From Streptomyces sp. NBC_01241 (GTDB lineage Bacteria; Actinomycetota; Actinomycetes; Streptomycetales; Streptomycetaceae): 64,000 bases of DNA. Below, piece by piece: positions 26,770 to 34,181 of this stretch (position 1 is the stretch's first letter; every line of letters starts with the position of its first letter). Where the stretch lies: positions 558,001-622,000 of the forward strand of contig NZ_CP108494.1 of assembly GCF_041435435.1 (NCBI RefSeq), read 5' to 3'. Both the position numbers and the translations under genes were made by a program. The notes below the pieces were generated by a model. That model was not told the origin of the DNA. It searched no databases and worked only from the letters and a program-made list of their open reading frames with translations.

Positions 26770-27165
26770 CTAGTTCTGCGGTGCCAGGGTGCGCAGGACG
26801 TCGAACTCGTTGCCCTCGGGGTCTGCCATGACCACCCAGTTTCGGTCTGAGCCCTGGCCCACATCAGTCTTGGTGGCGCCGAGGCCGAGCAATCTGGTCA
26901 CCTCGTCCTCGGTGCTACCGTCGATCGGGCTGACGTCGAGGTGAAGCCGGTTCTTCACGGTCTTGCCCTCGGGCACCTGGATGAACAGCAGGGTGGGCGG
27001 CATCTGGCGGGCCCGAACATCCTCGACGGTCGGCACCCAGGAGCCGATCTCGACCTTGCCCTCGCTCCGGTCGATCACCTTGAAGTCCAGGACCTCGCAC
27101 CAAAAGGCCGCGAGCCTCTCCGGATCGTGGCAGTCAACGGCCAACTCGGTGAACCTACTTGTCAT
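26770..27165 (-). CDS. VOC (glyoxalase/bleomycin-resistance-like) family protein
   Basis: A 131-aa single-domain protein of the vicinal-oxygen-chelate superfamily. It has the paired beta-alpha-beta-beta-beta pattern: FTELAVDCHDPERLAAFWCE at the start, LLFIQVPEGKTVKNRLHLDV in the middle and NWVVMADPEGNEFDVL at the end. Possible metal ligands are His13 and His in RLHLDV; similar proteins bind drugs or act as small enzymes. The ATG follows GGGAGAG. It lies between the left end and the transposase of an insertion sequence, so it is cargo, perhaps a resistance function. Confidence 0.85.
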   Translation of the reverse strand: MTSRFTELAVDCHDPERLAAFWCEVLDFKVIDRSEGKVEIGSWVPTVEDVRARQMPPTLLFIQVPEGKTVKNRLHLDVSPIDGSTEDEVTRLLGLGATKTDVGQGSDRNWVVMADPEGNEFDVLRTLAPQN

Positions 27166-27281
27166 GACTCTCCCAGATAGTGCGGACAGGGCTCAGAGTA
27201 TGCCGCCCGTCCGACAGATCCGAGATCTTCCTGACTAGGGTGCGTTTCAGAAGTGGATCTCGATGTGTCAAGATCCACTTC

Positions 27282-28156
27282 ATGGGGAGGCATGATCTGA
27301 CGAATGCACAGTGGGCGAAGCTGGAGCCGCTGCTCCCGGTCGGAAGCAAGCCTGGACGGCCGCCGGTCCGCACCAAGCGACAGTTGATAGACGGCATACG
27401 CTGGCGCACTCGCGCCGGTGCTCCCTGGCGGGACGTGCCTGAGCGGTATGGCCCGTGGGAGACGGTGTACGGACTGTTCCGGCGTTGGCAGCGGGACGGC
27501 ACCTGGCATCGCATCTTCGAGCAACTGCAGGCCCGGGCCGACGCCGAGGGGTTGATCACCTGGGACGTCTCGGTGGACTCGACTATCGCCCGTGCCCACC
27601 AGCATGCGGCGGGTGCCCGCAAAAAGGGGATCTGCAGGTCGAGCCGCCGGGTGGCGTCTTCACCGAGCCTGACGACCATGGGCTCGGACGTTCCCGGGGC
27701 GGCCTGACGACCAAGCTCCACCTGGCGGTCGAGCAGGCGCAGAAGCCGATGTCACTGGTGATCACGGCCGGGCAGCGCGGTGACTCCCCGCAGTTCCAGG
27801 TGGTCCTGGACCGTATCCGGGTGCCCAGGCTCGGGCCGGGCCGGCCTCGCACCCGGCCGGACAAGGTTCGTGCCGACAAGGCGTACGGCTCCCGCGCGAA
27901 CCGCGCCTACCTGCGCAAGCGCGGTATCCGCTGCACGATCCCGGAGAAGCGTGACCAGATCGCCAACCGCAAGAAACGCGGCCCTCACGGCGGTCGGCCG
28001 CCGAAGTTCGACAAGGCCGACTACAAAGAGCGCCACGCGGTGGAGTGCGGAATCAACCGCCTCAAGCGGCACCGCGCGGTCGCCACGAGATACGACAAGC
28101 TCGCCGTCCGCTACGAAGCGACCGTTCTGGTCGCAGCTATCAACGAGTGGCTGTGA
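27282..28156 (+). CDS. IS5 family (IS427 group) transposase, read by -1 frameshift
   Basis: Two overlapping frames make one ~290-aa DDE transposase. The first (from ATG 27282, [20 protein letters not shown]) encodes the DNA-binding part and the first aspartate ([19 protein letters not shown]). The second begins around the C-AAA-AAG slippery site near 27619 and continues [51 protein letters not shown] and the final [20 protein letters not shown] programmed -1 shift is the normal expression route in this IS group. Apparently intact. Confidence 0.88.
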
Positions 28157-28186
28157 CCAGCATCCTCATGCTCGTCCTGGTGGCTT

Positions 28187-28630
28187 TCACTGGTCTTCGG
28201 TGTCGAATGCCTGGGCCACGGCGAGGCTGTCCTCGTAGATATGGTGCCGGGTGACCAAGCCGTCTTCGAAGGTGAGGTGCATAGCAAACCGCGCGCGATA
28301 CGCACGTCCGGTGGACCGAGCGGTCTGGCGAATCTCGCCGATCACGACTGCGTCGTTTCCGTCGATGAGGATGCGCTCAACCTCAGTCGCCACCTGCTCC
28401 GGCACGTGGTGCTCGGCAAGTTCGCGATAGTGGGCGGCCGCGTCGGCCCGGGTGGACCGATGACGGATCCAGGGCGTGGCAGTACGACCGTGCTCGGCCT
28501 CCGGCCAGTTCAGCTTCCAATCGCCCCGCTCGGCGTACAGCTCGGCGATGCGCTCGGGGTCGCCCTCACCAATCCTGCGCAGTAACTCCTCAACCGCGGT
28601 CCGTGTGTTCGTAGATGTGGCTACGCACAT
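28187..28630 (-). CDS. SnoaL-like / NTF2-fold protein
   Basis: A 147-aa protein of the nuclear-transport-factor-2/SnoaL-like superfamily: one helix pair (TAVEELLRRIGEGDPERIAE), LYAERGDWKLNWPEAEHG, then strands ending in FAMHLTFEDGLVTRHHIYED. Such folds serve as cyclases, isomerases or binding proteins; catalytic residues cannot be assigned. ATG 28630 follows GGAGGGG. It lies within the inverted repeats of an IS427-like element, hence a passenger gene with no functional partner in view. Confidence 0.82.
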   Translation of the reverse strand: MCVATSTNTRTAVEELLRRIGEGDPERIAELYAERGDWKLNWPEAEHGRTATPWIRHRSTRADAAAHYRELAEHHVPEQVATEVERILIDGNDAVVIGEIRQTARSTGRAYRARFAMHLTFEDGLVTRHHIYEDSLAVAQAFDTEDQ

Positions 28631-28865
28631 GATTGGCCCCTCCGTATGGTCCGCGTCCTGCTCACGCGGCGAGATCACCAACCTAGCCCGCACAGTCCGG
28701 GCGAGACGATTACCTCCTGAGTAAGGCAACGCATCATAAAGATCCACTTTCGAAACGCACCCTAGGGACATCAGACGGGCTTGACCCGGCATCAGATACG
28801 CGAGAAGCCCGTGGTAGGAACAGGTCTGCGGAGAACAGGTTCCGGGGTCCGAGAGGCTTCACGCG

Positions 28866-29690
28866 TTGACCAGTGTCACCTACACCGGCGTGCTCGATGT
28901 CAGCCGGGCCACTGCTGAGGCCCTCGCGAAGCTGCTGCTCGAACACCGTGAGCGTCTCGGGACCCGCAAGGGCACCCGCGCCCTGGGTCCGTTCAAACAG
29001 AGCGTGTTGATCCTGCGCTGGTTCCTGGACGGTGCCCGGCTGACTCAACTTGCCCGCGACAACCGGATCTCCGTCCCGACGGCCTACCGCTACCTCCACG
29101 AAGGGCTGACCGTGCTCGCCGACCAAGCCCCGGACCTGTCCACCGCACTGGAGCGCGCGGCCGCAGCCGGCTTTACACACCTCAACCTCGACGGCACCGT
29201 CATCCGTACCGATCGCGTCGCCGCCCCCGGCCCGAACAAGGCCGACCTGTGGTGGTCGGGCAAGCACAAGCACCACGGCGGCAACGTCCAGGTCATTTCC
29301 GCACCCGACGGCTGGCCGCTCTGGGTCTCGCCGGTCCGGCCCGGCCGCGAGCACGACACCACCTGCGCCCGTACCCACGGCCTGATCGCCGCCCTGAACC
29401 GGCTCGCCGACACCCTCGACATCCCCACCCTGACCGACCTCGGCTACCAGAACGCCGGGGCCGGCCTCCGCCACCCGGTCAAAAAGCCCAAGGGCGGCGA
29501 ACTCACCGATGACGCCAAGGCGTTCAACTCCGTCATCCGAGGCGTCCACGGCGTGGCCGAACGCGCCAACGCCCTGCTCAAGGTGACCTTCAAGGCTCTG
29601 CGCAGGGTCAGCCTCGACCCCAAGGCGATCACCCGGATCACCCGCGCTGCCCTCGTCCTGCTCCAGATGGAACACGGCCGCACCATCTGA
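28866..29690 (+). CDS. IS5-like transposase (HTH plus DDE_4 type)
   Basis: Intact 274-aa transposase of the 'transposase family protein' group. A helix-turn-helix (LTQLARDNRISVPTAYRYLH) precedes the DDE endonuclease core with NLDGTVIRTDRVAAPG, YSGKH-equivalent WWSGKHKHHGGNVQV, LTDLGYQNAGAGLRHPVKKP and the C-terminal glutamate block VAERANALLKVTFKALRRV. The start is a TTG at 28866 without a strong ribosome-binding site. It should mobilise the 26709-29732 element. Confidence 0.85.
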   Translation: MTSVTYTGVLDVSRATAEALAKLLLEHRERLGTRKGTRALGPFKQSVLILRWFLDGARLTQLARDNRISVPTAYRYLHEGLTVLADQAPDLSTALERAAAAGFTHLNLDGTVIRTDRVAAPGPNKADLWWSGKHKHHGGNVQVISAPDGWPLWVSPVRPGREHDTTCARTHGLIAALNRLADTLDIPTLTDLGYQNAGAGLRHPVKKPKGGELTDDAKAFNSVIRGVHGVAERANALLKVTFKALRRVSLDPKAITRITRAALVLLQMEHGRTI

Positions 29691-29737
29691 ACGAAGATCA
29701 CGAACCGTCACGAGACGTTACCGAGAAGGGCTCAGTG

Positions 29738-30012
29738 ACAAGTCGCTGATGGACCTTGCGCGGATGTTCAACAACATCGTGCAGGGATGGATCAACTATT
29801 ACGGGCGATTCTACAAGTCCATGTTGTATCCCCTCCTCCGGCGCATCAACAGAATGTTGGTGGGCTGGGCCTGCCAGAAGTACAAACGACTGCGCCGCCG
29901 GGAGAAACGCGCGGGAGAACTACTGGCAGGCGCGGCCCGCCGGTTTCCCAACATGTTCGCCCACTGGCGGTTCGGCCTCAAGCCTGACGGCTGGGCAATG
30001 GGAGCCGTGTGA
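29738..30012 (+). pseudogene. Intron 2 reverse transcriptase/maturase, part 3 of 3
   Basis: C-terminal maturase segment: KSLMDLARMFNNIVQGWINY, YYGRFYKSMLYPLLRRINRM, and a basic tail, ending MGAV with the TGA inside domain V. Typical of group II intron maturase (thumb/X domain). No HNH endonuclease follows, unlike intron 1. Confidence 0.9.
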
Positions 30013-30075
30013 GCCGAGAGGCTCCCGCACGGTTCTGCGAGCGGCGGCGGGTGCGATTCCCGCCGCCGACTCTCC

Positions 30076-30974
30076 TGGTGGCGATGTGCCACAGCCGTGA
30101 GCAGGCCGAGGAGGTCAAGCAGCGGCTCGCCGCCTGGCTGGAACCCAGAGGGCTCGCCTTCAACGAGGACAAGACGCGCATCGTGCGCCTCACCGAGGGC
30201 TTCTGCTTCCTGGGCTTCCACGTCCGGCTGTATCGCAACCGGAAACTGCTGATCAAACCCAGCAAGGCGTCCGTGAAACGGATCCGGAAACGGCTCGCCG
30301 CCGAGATGTGGGACCTGCGCGGGTCCAATGCCGAGGCGGTGATCAGGACCCTCAACCCGATCATCCGGGGCTGGTCCGCCTACTTCCGGATCGGGGTGTC
30401 CAGCAGGGTCTTCAGCTCGCTGGACTTCTACGTGTGGCAGCTCGCCTACAAGTGGGCCAAGCACGAACACGCGAACAAGCCAAAGGACTGGATCGTGCAC
30501 CGCTACTTCGGAGAGTTCAACCCCCGCCGGGGTGACCGGTGGGTCTTCGGAGACCGCGGCAGCGGACGGTTCCTCACCAAGTTCGCGTGGACGAAGATCG
30601 TCCGGCACCAGCTCGTCAAGTTCGGGGCGTCTCCGGATGACCCGGCACTGACCGAGTACTGGGCCCGGCGGCGGCGCAAGGACGTGATCCCGCTGATCGA
30701 CAAGGCCGACTGGCACCTGCTCAACCGCCAGAACGGCCGCTGTCCGCTCTGCGGGGCTCTTCTGCTGCACGCTGACCATCCGCCGTCCGGCCCCATCGCG
30801 TGGGAGCAGTGGCTGCGGGCGACCCGCAAAGCGATCAGCCGCAAGGCGATCGTCATCACCGGGCCGGGCACACCGGACGCCCCACCCGCCCAACTCCTGC
30901 ACGCCCACTGCCGACAACGGCTTGTCACCGCCACCGGCAAGGGGCCCAGCCTTCTGCCCGCCCGTGAGCCATAG
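30076..30974 (+). pseudogene. Intron 1 reverse transcriptase/maturase, C-terminal part with HNH domain
   Basis: Resumes right after YADD: LVAMCHSREQAEEVKQRLAA, then NEDKTRIVRLTEGFCFLGFH and the maturase domain (TLNPIIRGWSAYFRIGVSS). The C-terminus is an HNH-type endonuclease domain: NGRCPLCGALLLHADHPPSG and LLHAHCRQR, which in related introns nicks the target DNA. The stop at 30974 is ten bases before domain V. As the two halves are on different sides of intron 2, expression needs splicing of that intron. Confidence 0.88.
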
Positions 30975-31059
30975 GGCCTGCTTGAGCCGTGTGCGGGGCC
31001 AACCCGCCCGCACGGTTCTCAGGGGGCGGCGGCGCGGCAACGCGCCGCCGCTACCCGAC

Positions 31060-31238
31060 AGGCCGTCCGTGTCACCGGCCTGCGCCGTACCCGCTACCGC
31101 GATCTACCCGCGACCCGCCTCGGCCACGTCTTCGCCGCCACCGCACTCAACCTCATCCGCATCAACCGATGGCTGACCGGCACCCCACTCGGCGGCACCC
31201 GCACCTCCCACCTCGAAGCCCTGATGCTCGCGGCCTGA
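31060..31238 (+). pseudogene. IS1182 family transposase, 3' exon
   Basis: The last 59 codons of the transposase: QAVRVTGLRRTRYRDLPATR, FAATALNLIRINRWLTG, ending ALMLAA. It joins EGTIS at 21269 across the group II intron. The right inverted repeat follows six bases after the stop. Confidence 0.9.
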
Positions 31239-31243
31239 CCACC

Positions 31244-31270
31244 CGAATCACGCATTCCTCAGCAGAGTCC
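31244..31270 (-). repeat. IS1182 right terminal inverted repeat
   Basis: Perfect 27-bp match to the inverse of 19707-19733, followed by the duplicated TGAA at 31271-31274. Confidence 0.92.
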
Positions 31271-31300
31271 TGAAGGGCGGAGCACTGGCCAAGATCAGAG

Positions 31301-31462
31301 GTAGAGGAAGTCGAGTGAGACGTCGGCGCTCTGCGCCAGGCCGCGGAAGGTGATGGCCTCGCCGCGGCGGATCATCTCCCGTAGCCTCTTCTCGGCGCGA
31401 GCCTGTGCGGCGGCGCTCTTGCGGGCGGCGGCCTGGCGGAGGTTGTCGGGGTTGCGGCGCAT
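31301..31462 (-). pseudogene. DUF6262 protein, N-terminal part (split gene)
   Basis: ATG 31462 with GGGAGG upstream. Encodes MRRNPDNLRQAAARKSAAAQ, a basic helical start, and an HTH-like ITFRGLAQSADVSLDFLY; exactly 54 codons to the insertion of the IS605 element. The C-terminal part is at 17600-17860. The upstream frame on the same strand ends at 31468, six bases before this start, indicating an operon. Confidence 0.82.
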
Positions 31463-32362
31463 GCCGGTCACCTCCCGTCCCGGGTGCGGGTGATCGCGTC
31501 GGTGCGGGCCTCAACACCGGCTCCGCGGACGGCCTGGGGCGGCTCGTCGGCGAGCCGGGTTGCTTCGAGTTTGACGATGATGCGGCCGAGGACGTCCTGT
31601 TCCTGTCGGCGCCCGGGTCGCCGGGCATCGACCCGAGCGGCAAGTTCGTACCGGAGGGTGCGGCGGGCACTGCCGCTGTGGTCACCGCCTCCTGGAACAT
31701 CCTCCGCCAGGAGGACCGCCGTCAGGCCGCCTCCCACATGCGGCACCTCGTGGACGCGTCCGTCGACCGCGGCCAGTGGCTCAGCCCGACCGTGATCCGC
31801 ATCTGGGCGAGGTATGCCAGCCCGTGGCCGCAGGCTGTCCACCTCGCAGCCATCACCCCGACCCTTCGTTCCGTCGACCAGCTCCGCTATAGCACCGCGG
31901 CGCCGGCGCCCTCGCTCCCCTCGGCCACCCCACAGACAGTGACCCGCCGGGCCGCCAAGACACCGGGCGTCATCTGGCCGCTGTGGGAGGAACGCCTGAG
32001 TCCGGTGCCGCACGTCCGGCAGCACCTGGGAGCCGCACTCTCGGTCAGCCTGATGGTGGTGAACAGCCGCACTCCAGTGGCAGCTGAACTCGGCGGCCCT
32101 GCAACGTCGCCCGCGTCGCCGACTGGATCGACACCGCACCCAGAACACGACGCCGGGCCACGCACTTCCGCACTCTGTGCTCAGCCACCGCATGATCTGC
32201 CCGACATCACCAGCAGAGTCGCGTCGTCGGGTTTCGCGTCGAGGGCGCGATGCACGAAGAGAGGGCGCCGTGTCCCGGCGGCGCGGGTAAAAGCCCGTCC
32301 GTAGGGAAAGATGACAAGGCGCGGTCTTTACCCGTGCTGTAGCGGGCTGGAGGGAAGTTCTC
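31463..32362. other. Remnants upstream of the DUF6262 gene
   Basis: On the minus strand an open frame ending at 31468 (ARRTLRYELAARVDARRPGR...) is placed like the recombinase gene that normally precedes DUF6262, but no catalytic motif is visible. On the plus strand 31690-32110 also has good codon bias (MRHLVDASVDRGQWLSPTVI ... PGVIWPLWEERLSPVP) with no clear start or stop context. I cannot tell which strand is real; both look like fragments. Confidence 0.3.
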
Positions 32363-33418
32363 GTGAGACGAACGCCTGCAAACGCAGGCACCGAGATTGC
32401 AGGGTGGGCCATCCCAGGGGACGGCGGGCAATGGTCTGCCCCCCTGCAGTGCACAACCCGGGACCTCTCGCTGCTCAACCCCGGCCTTCCCCACGTAGAG
32501 CCGCACGTCACGGCGTGGGCGCAGAAAGTGGGGCTGCTGTCTGCGGAAGCGGCTGAGCAGGCCCGCAGGGAGCGTCATATTGCCTTCGCCGGACGGGTCT
32601 GGCCATGGGCACCCCCGGAGCGGCTGGCAGAGCTGTCTCGCTTGGCCCTGTGGATGTTCGTCGTCGATGACCGCAGTGACGCCCGCGGGGACGATTCCGG
32701 AGCGGTCGACACAGAGCTGCAAGCCATGATGCGCATCGTCACCTGCGCACAGGACGTTGTGCCCGAAAATGCGCCGGGGACCGTACGCGTACTGGCAGAG
32801 GTCGTGCCCCGATTGGCCGATCAGATGAGCCCCGCATGGAGCGATCGCTTCCGCCGGCATCTGGCGGAATGGATACGCACCAACCAGGACATGATCCGGC
32901 GCCGGGTGGAACGCAGCGTACCCACGCCTCATGCCTACGTCGCCTGGCGCCGGGTCTCCGGAGCGGTCGGCTGGTGCTTCGACCTCACCGAATACGCACA
33001 GGACGCGGAACTCACCGAGCTGGTGTGGTCCTCGCCGGCCTGCCGACAGCTGCGGGATACCGCCGCCGACATCATCTGCTGGACCAACGACCTGTACTCC
33101 CTCGGCAAAGAACTACGCACCGGCGAAACCAGCAACCTCGTCGTGATACTGCAGCACCATCACCACTTGACGCTGCAGGACGCTGTCAACGAGGTGCACC
33201 GCCGGCTCTCCCTGCGAATCATCGAATTGCCTGCCGCAATAGTCAGTCTGCAGACCACCGCCCTCGCCATGAACCTGACGGTGCAGGAACAGGCCGCAGT
33301 TGACCGGTACGTGGACGGGATCCGCGCATGGGCTCGTGGATTTCTCGAATACAGCCAGGAATCGGCACGGTACGCCGAGGCCTCCGTTCCCCCAGCAACG
33401 GCGGGGCTGCGGTTGTGA
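32363..33418 (+). CDS. Class I terpene synthase
   Basis: A 351-aa terpene cyclase that ionises a prenyl diphosphate using three magnesium ions. The aspartate-rich motif is FVVDDRSD (residues 99-106) and the NSE triad is NDLYSLGKE (242-250); both are complete. The Arg about 46 residues before the NSE motif (AWRRVSG) fits the diphosphate sensor. GTG start with GGAGGGAAG upstream. No prenyltransferase or P450 lies nearby, so it is an orphan; the product cannot be predicted. It sits just outside the nested mobile elements and seems intact. Confidence 0.9.
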   Translation: MRRTPANAGTEIAGWAIPGDGGQWSAPLQCTTRDLSLLNPGLPHVEPHVTAWAQKVGLLSAEAAEQARRERHIAFAGRVWPWAPPERLAELSRLALWMFVVDDRSDARGDDSGAVDTELQAMMRIVTCAQDVVPENAPGTVRVLAEVVPRLADQMSPAWSDRFRRHLAEWIRTNQDMIRRRVERSVPTPHAYVAWRRVSGAVGWCFDLTEYAQDAELTELVWSSPACRQLRDTAADIICWTNDLYSLGKELRTGETSNLVVILQHHHHLTLQDAVNEVHRRLSLRIIELPAAIVSLQTTALAMNLTVQEQAAVDRYVDGIRAWARGFLEYSQESARYAEASVPPATAGLRL

Positions 33419-33529
33419 GCCAGGACTACTTTGGAACGGGCGACCGATCGATGTCCGCCCGACCGGCTCGGGAAGCGTCCTGAGCGCACCGGCAGCAGGA
33501 CCGCCCCCGGTCCTGCTGCCGGCCCTTCA

Positions 33530-33990
33530 CCGGCTGGCGGTACGCCCCGGAGAACCCCGAGGCCGACGCCGGGTTCGACGACTCGTCCTGGCGGCTCTGC
33601 GACCTCACCACGTCCCACAGGTGGCGCGCGAAGAGCACCCTCCTGGGCCCACGACGCGTTCAAGTCGGCCCGTGGGCTGACCGCGGCCGGACTCGACGGC
33701 GACGCCACCGTACTTGCCTGGCGCATCCAGGGCGGGACCGGGGACGAAGTCGTCCGCGGACCGCTCAACGCCGGTGGATGTACTAAGAACCGGGCCGGGT
33801 GGTATCTGCCCGGCTTCCCCGACACCAGTGGCAGCCCGTCGACCTGCCGTGGGACTGGACCCGCCAGGGGGTCGCCTGGTACCCCACGACGTTCCGTCTC
33901 GACCCGGACGACAAGGAAAACGGCCGTCGGAGCCGTGGACATGCCCCCGACGGTCCCGCACGCCGTTCTCCCAGGTCAACCCACGAATAC
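33530..33990 (+). pseudogene. GH35 beta-galactosidase fragment, frameshifted
   Basis: Pieces of the C-terminal jelly-roll domains of a glycoside hydrolase family 35 beta-galactosidase occur in changing frames: YAPENPEADAGFDDSSWRL, then LAWRIQGGTGDEVVRGPLN and AGWYLPGFPD, then GVAWYPTTFRLDPDD. At least three frameshifts and a missing catalytic barrel make it non-functional. Confidence 0.6.
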
Positions 33991-34181
33991 GCCGATCATG
34001 TGTGTCTGCCTACCGATGAAGTCGGGAGACCTCGGCGACGATGGGCCGTGAAGCCGAACCCCACGCCGGCGTTGCGAGATCCCACCGCACGATCAACCGC
34101 ATCCAATCCCCCAACATCTCTGCCGTGTATATGCGTGTTTCGCTAGGCTCCCCAGCATGCTGGCAGAGCAGGGAGAATAGA

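Larger units (their letters stand above)
27239..28761 (+). mobile_element. IS427-like (IS5 family) element carrying a SnoaL-like gene
   Basis: Terminal inverted repeats of 22 bp (GGTGCGTTTCAGAAGTGGAT... and its inverse near 28740-28761, 20/22 identical) with CTAG duplicated at both edges (27235-27238, 28762-28765). At 1523 bp it is much longer than usual for this group (about 0.85 kb), because a SnoaL-like gene lies between the transposase stop and the right repeat. Confidence 0.82.
26709..29732 (+). mobile_element. IS5-like element carrying a VOC gene
   Basis: Imperfect terminal inverted repeats (AGGTCTTCTCGGCAACGT at the left; the inverse complement of ACGTTACCGAGAAGGGCT at the right, 15/18 identical) and a 5-bp target duplication CAGTG (26704-26708, 29733-29737; possibly CAGTGA). 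Its transposase is at 28866-29690; a VOC-domain gene is a passenger at 26770-27165. A second element (27239-28761) sits inside. Excision restores the intron 2 RT frame (AQRSDKSLMDLA). Without the inner element it is about 1.5 kb. Confidence 0.8.
22848..30075 (+). other. Group II intron 2, nested inside intron 1 (twintron)
   Basis: Begins GTGCGCCACGAACACAACGGG. Its domain V (30002-30037, GAGCCGTGTGAGC ... CACGGTTCTG) and domain VI (about 30041-30069) lie at the other end. The insertion point is the YADD box of intron 1's RT; removing the intron gives YADDL(L)VAMCHS. The 3' boundary is uncertain within 30070-30075. 22848-23437 is ribozyme sequence without genes. After subtracting two inserted transposons the intron is about 1.94 kb, a typical size. 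Confidence 0.85.
21270..31059 (+). other. Group II intron 1 (host of a second intron)
   Basis: The 5' end is GTGCGACACGAGG, matching the GUGYG consensus; the 3' end has domain V at 30984-31020 (GAGCCGTGTGCGG ... CACGGTTCTC) and domain VI at 31022-31059, closing with CTACCCGAC. Splicing these coordinates joins TCC-C to AG-GCC, giving EGTIS-QAVRVTGL in the IS1182 transposase. 21270-21973 is non-coding ribozyme (domains I-III). Without its inserts the intron is about 2.56 kb. It lies on the same strand as its host gene, so splicing could in principle restore the message. Confidence 0.88.
19707..31270 (+). mobile_element. IS1182-family element interrupted by a group II intron
   Basis: Defined by perfect 27-bp terminal inverted repeats (19707-19733 and 31244-31270, beginning GGACTCTGCTGAGGAATGCG) and a 4-bp target duplication TGAA. 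The restored target, CCGCCC-TGAA-GGGCGG, is a perfect hairpin whose loop was the target. Without the intron (21270-31059) the element is 1774 bp, the normal size for this family. Confidence 0.9.
17861..31300 (-). mobile_element. IS200/IS605-family element, expanded by nested insertions
   Basis: The element interrupts the DUF6262 gene and, read on the minus strand, starts after CTCTAC (left end, 31300) and ends ...GAGCACTTCAA (right end, 17861). Both ends carry a hairpin with a TTCA loop: CCGCCC-TTCA-GGGCGG at the left end and CTCCCGGC-TTCA-GCCGGGAG at the right end, as expected for substrates of a Y1 transposase. No target duplication, as is normal for this family. The left-end hairpin loop is now split by the IS1182 element, putting 11.5 kb between tnpA and the end it must cut. 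Confidence 0.85.

Noticed and set aside
26709..29732. Composite transposon formed by two similar IS copies
   Set aside because: The two transposases belong to different groups, and the terminal repeats show nesting, not flanking copies.
31690..32110. A TniQ-like gene of a Tn7/Tn5053-type transposon
   Set aside because: A PGVIWPLW segment is suggestive, but there is no start, zinc motif or TniA/TniB neighbour.
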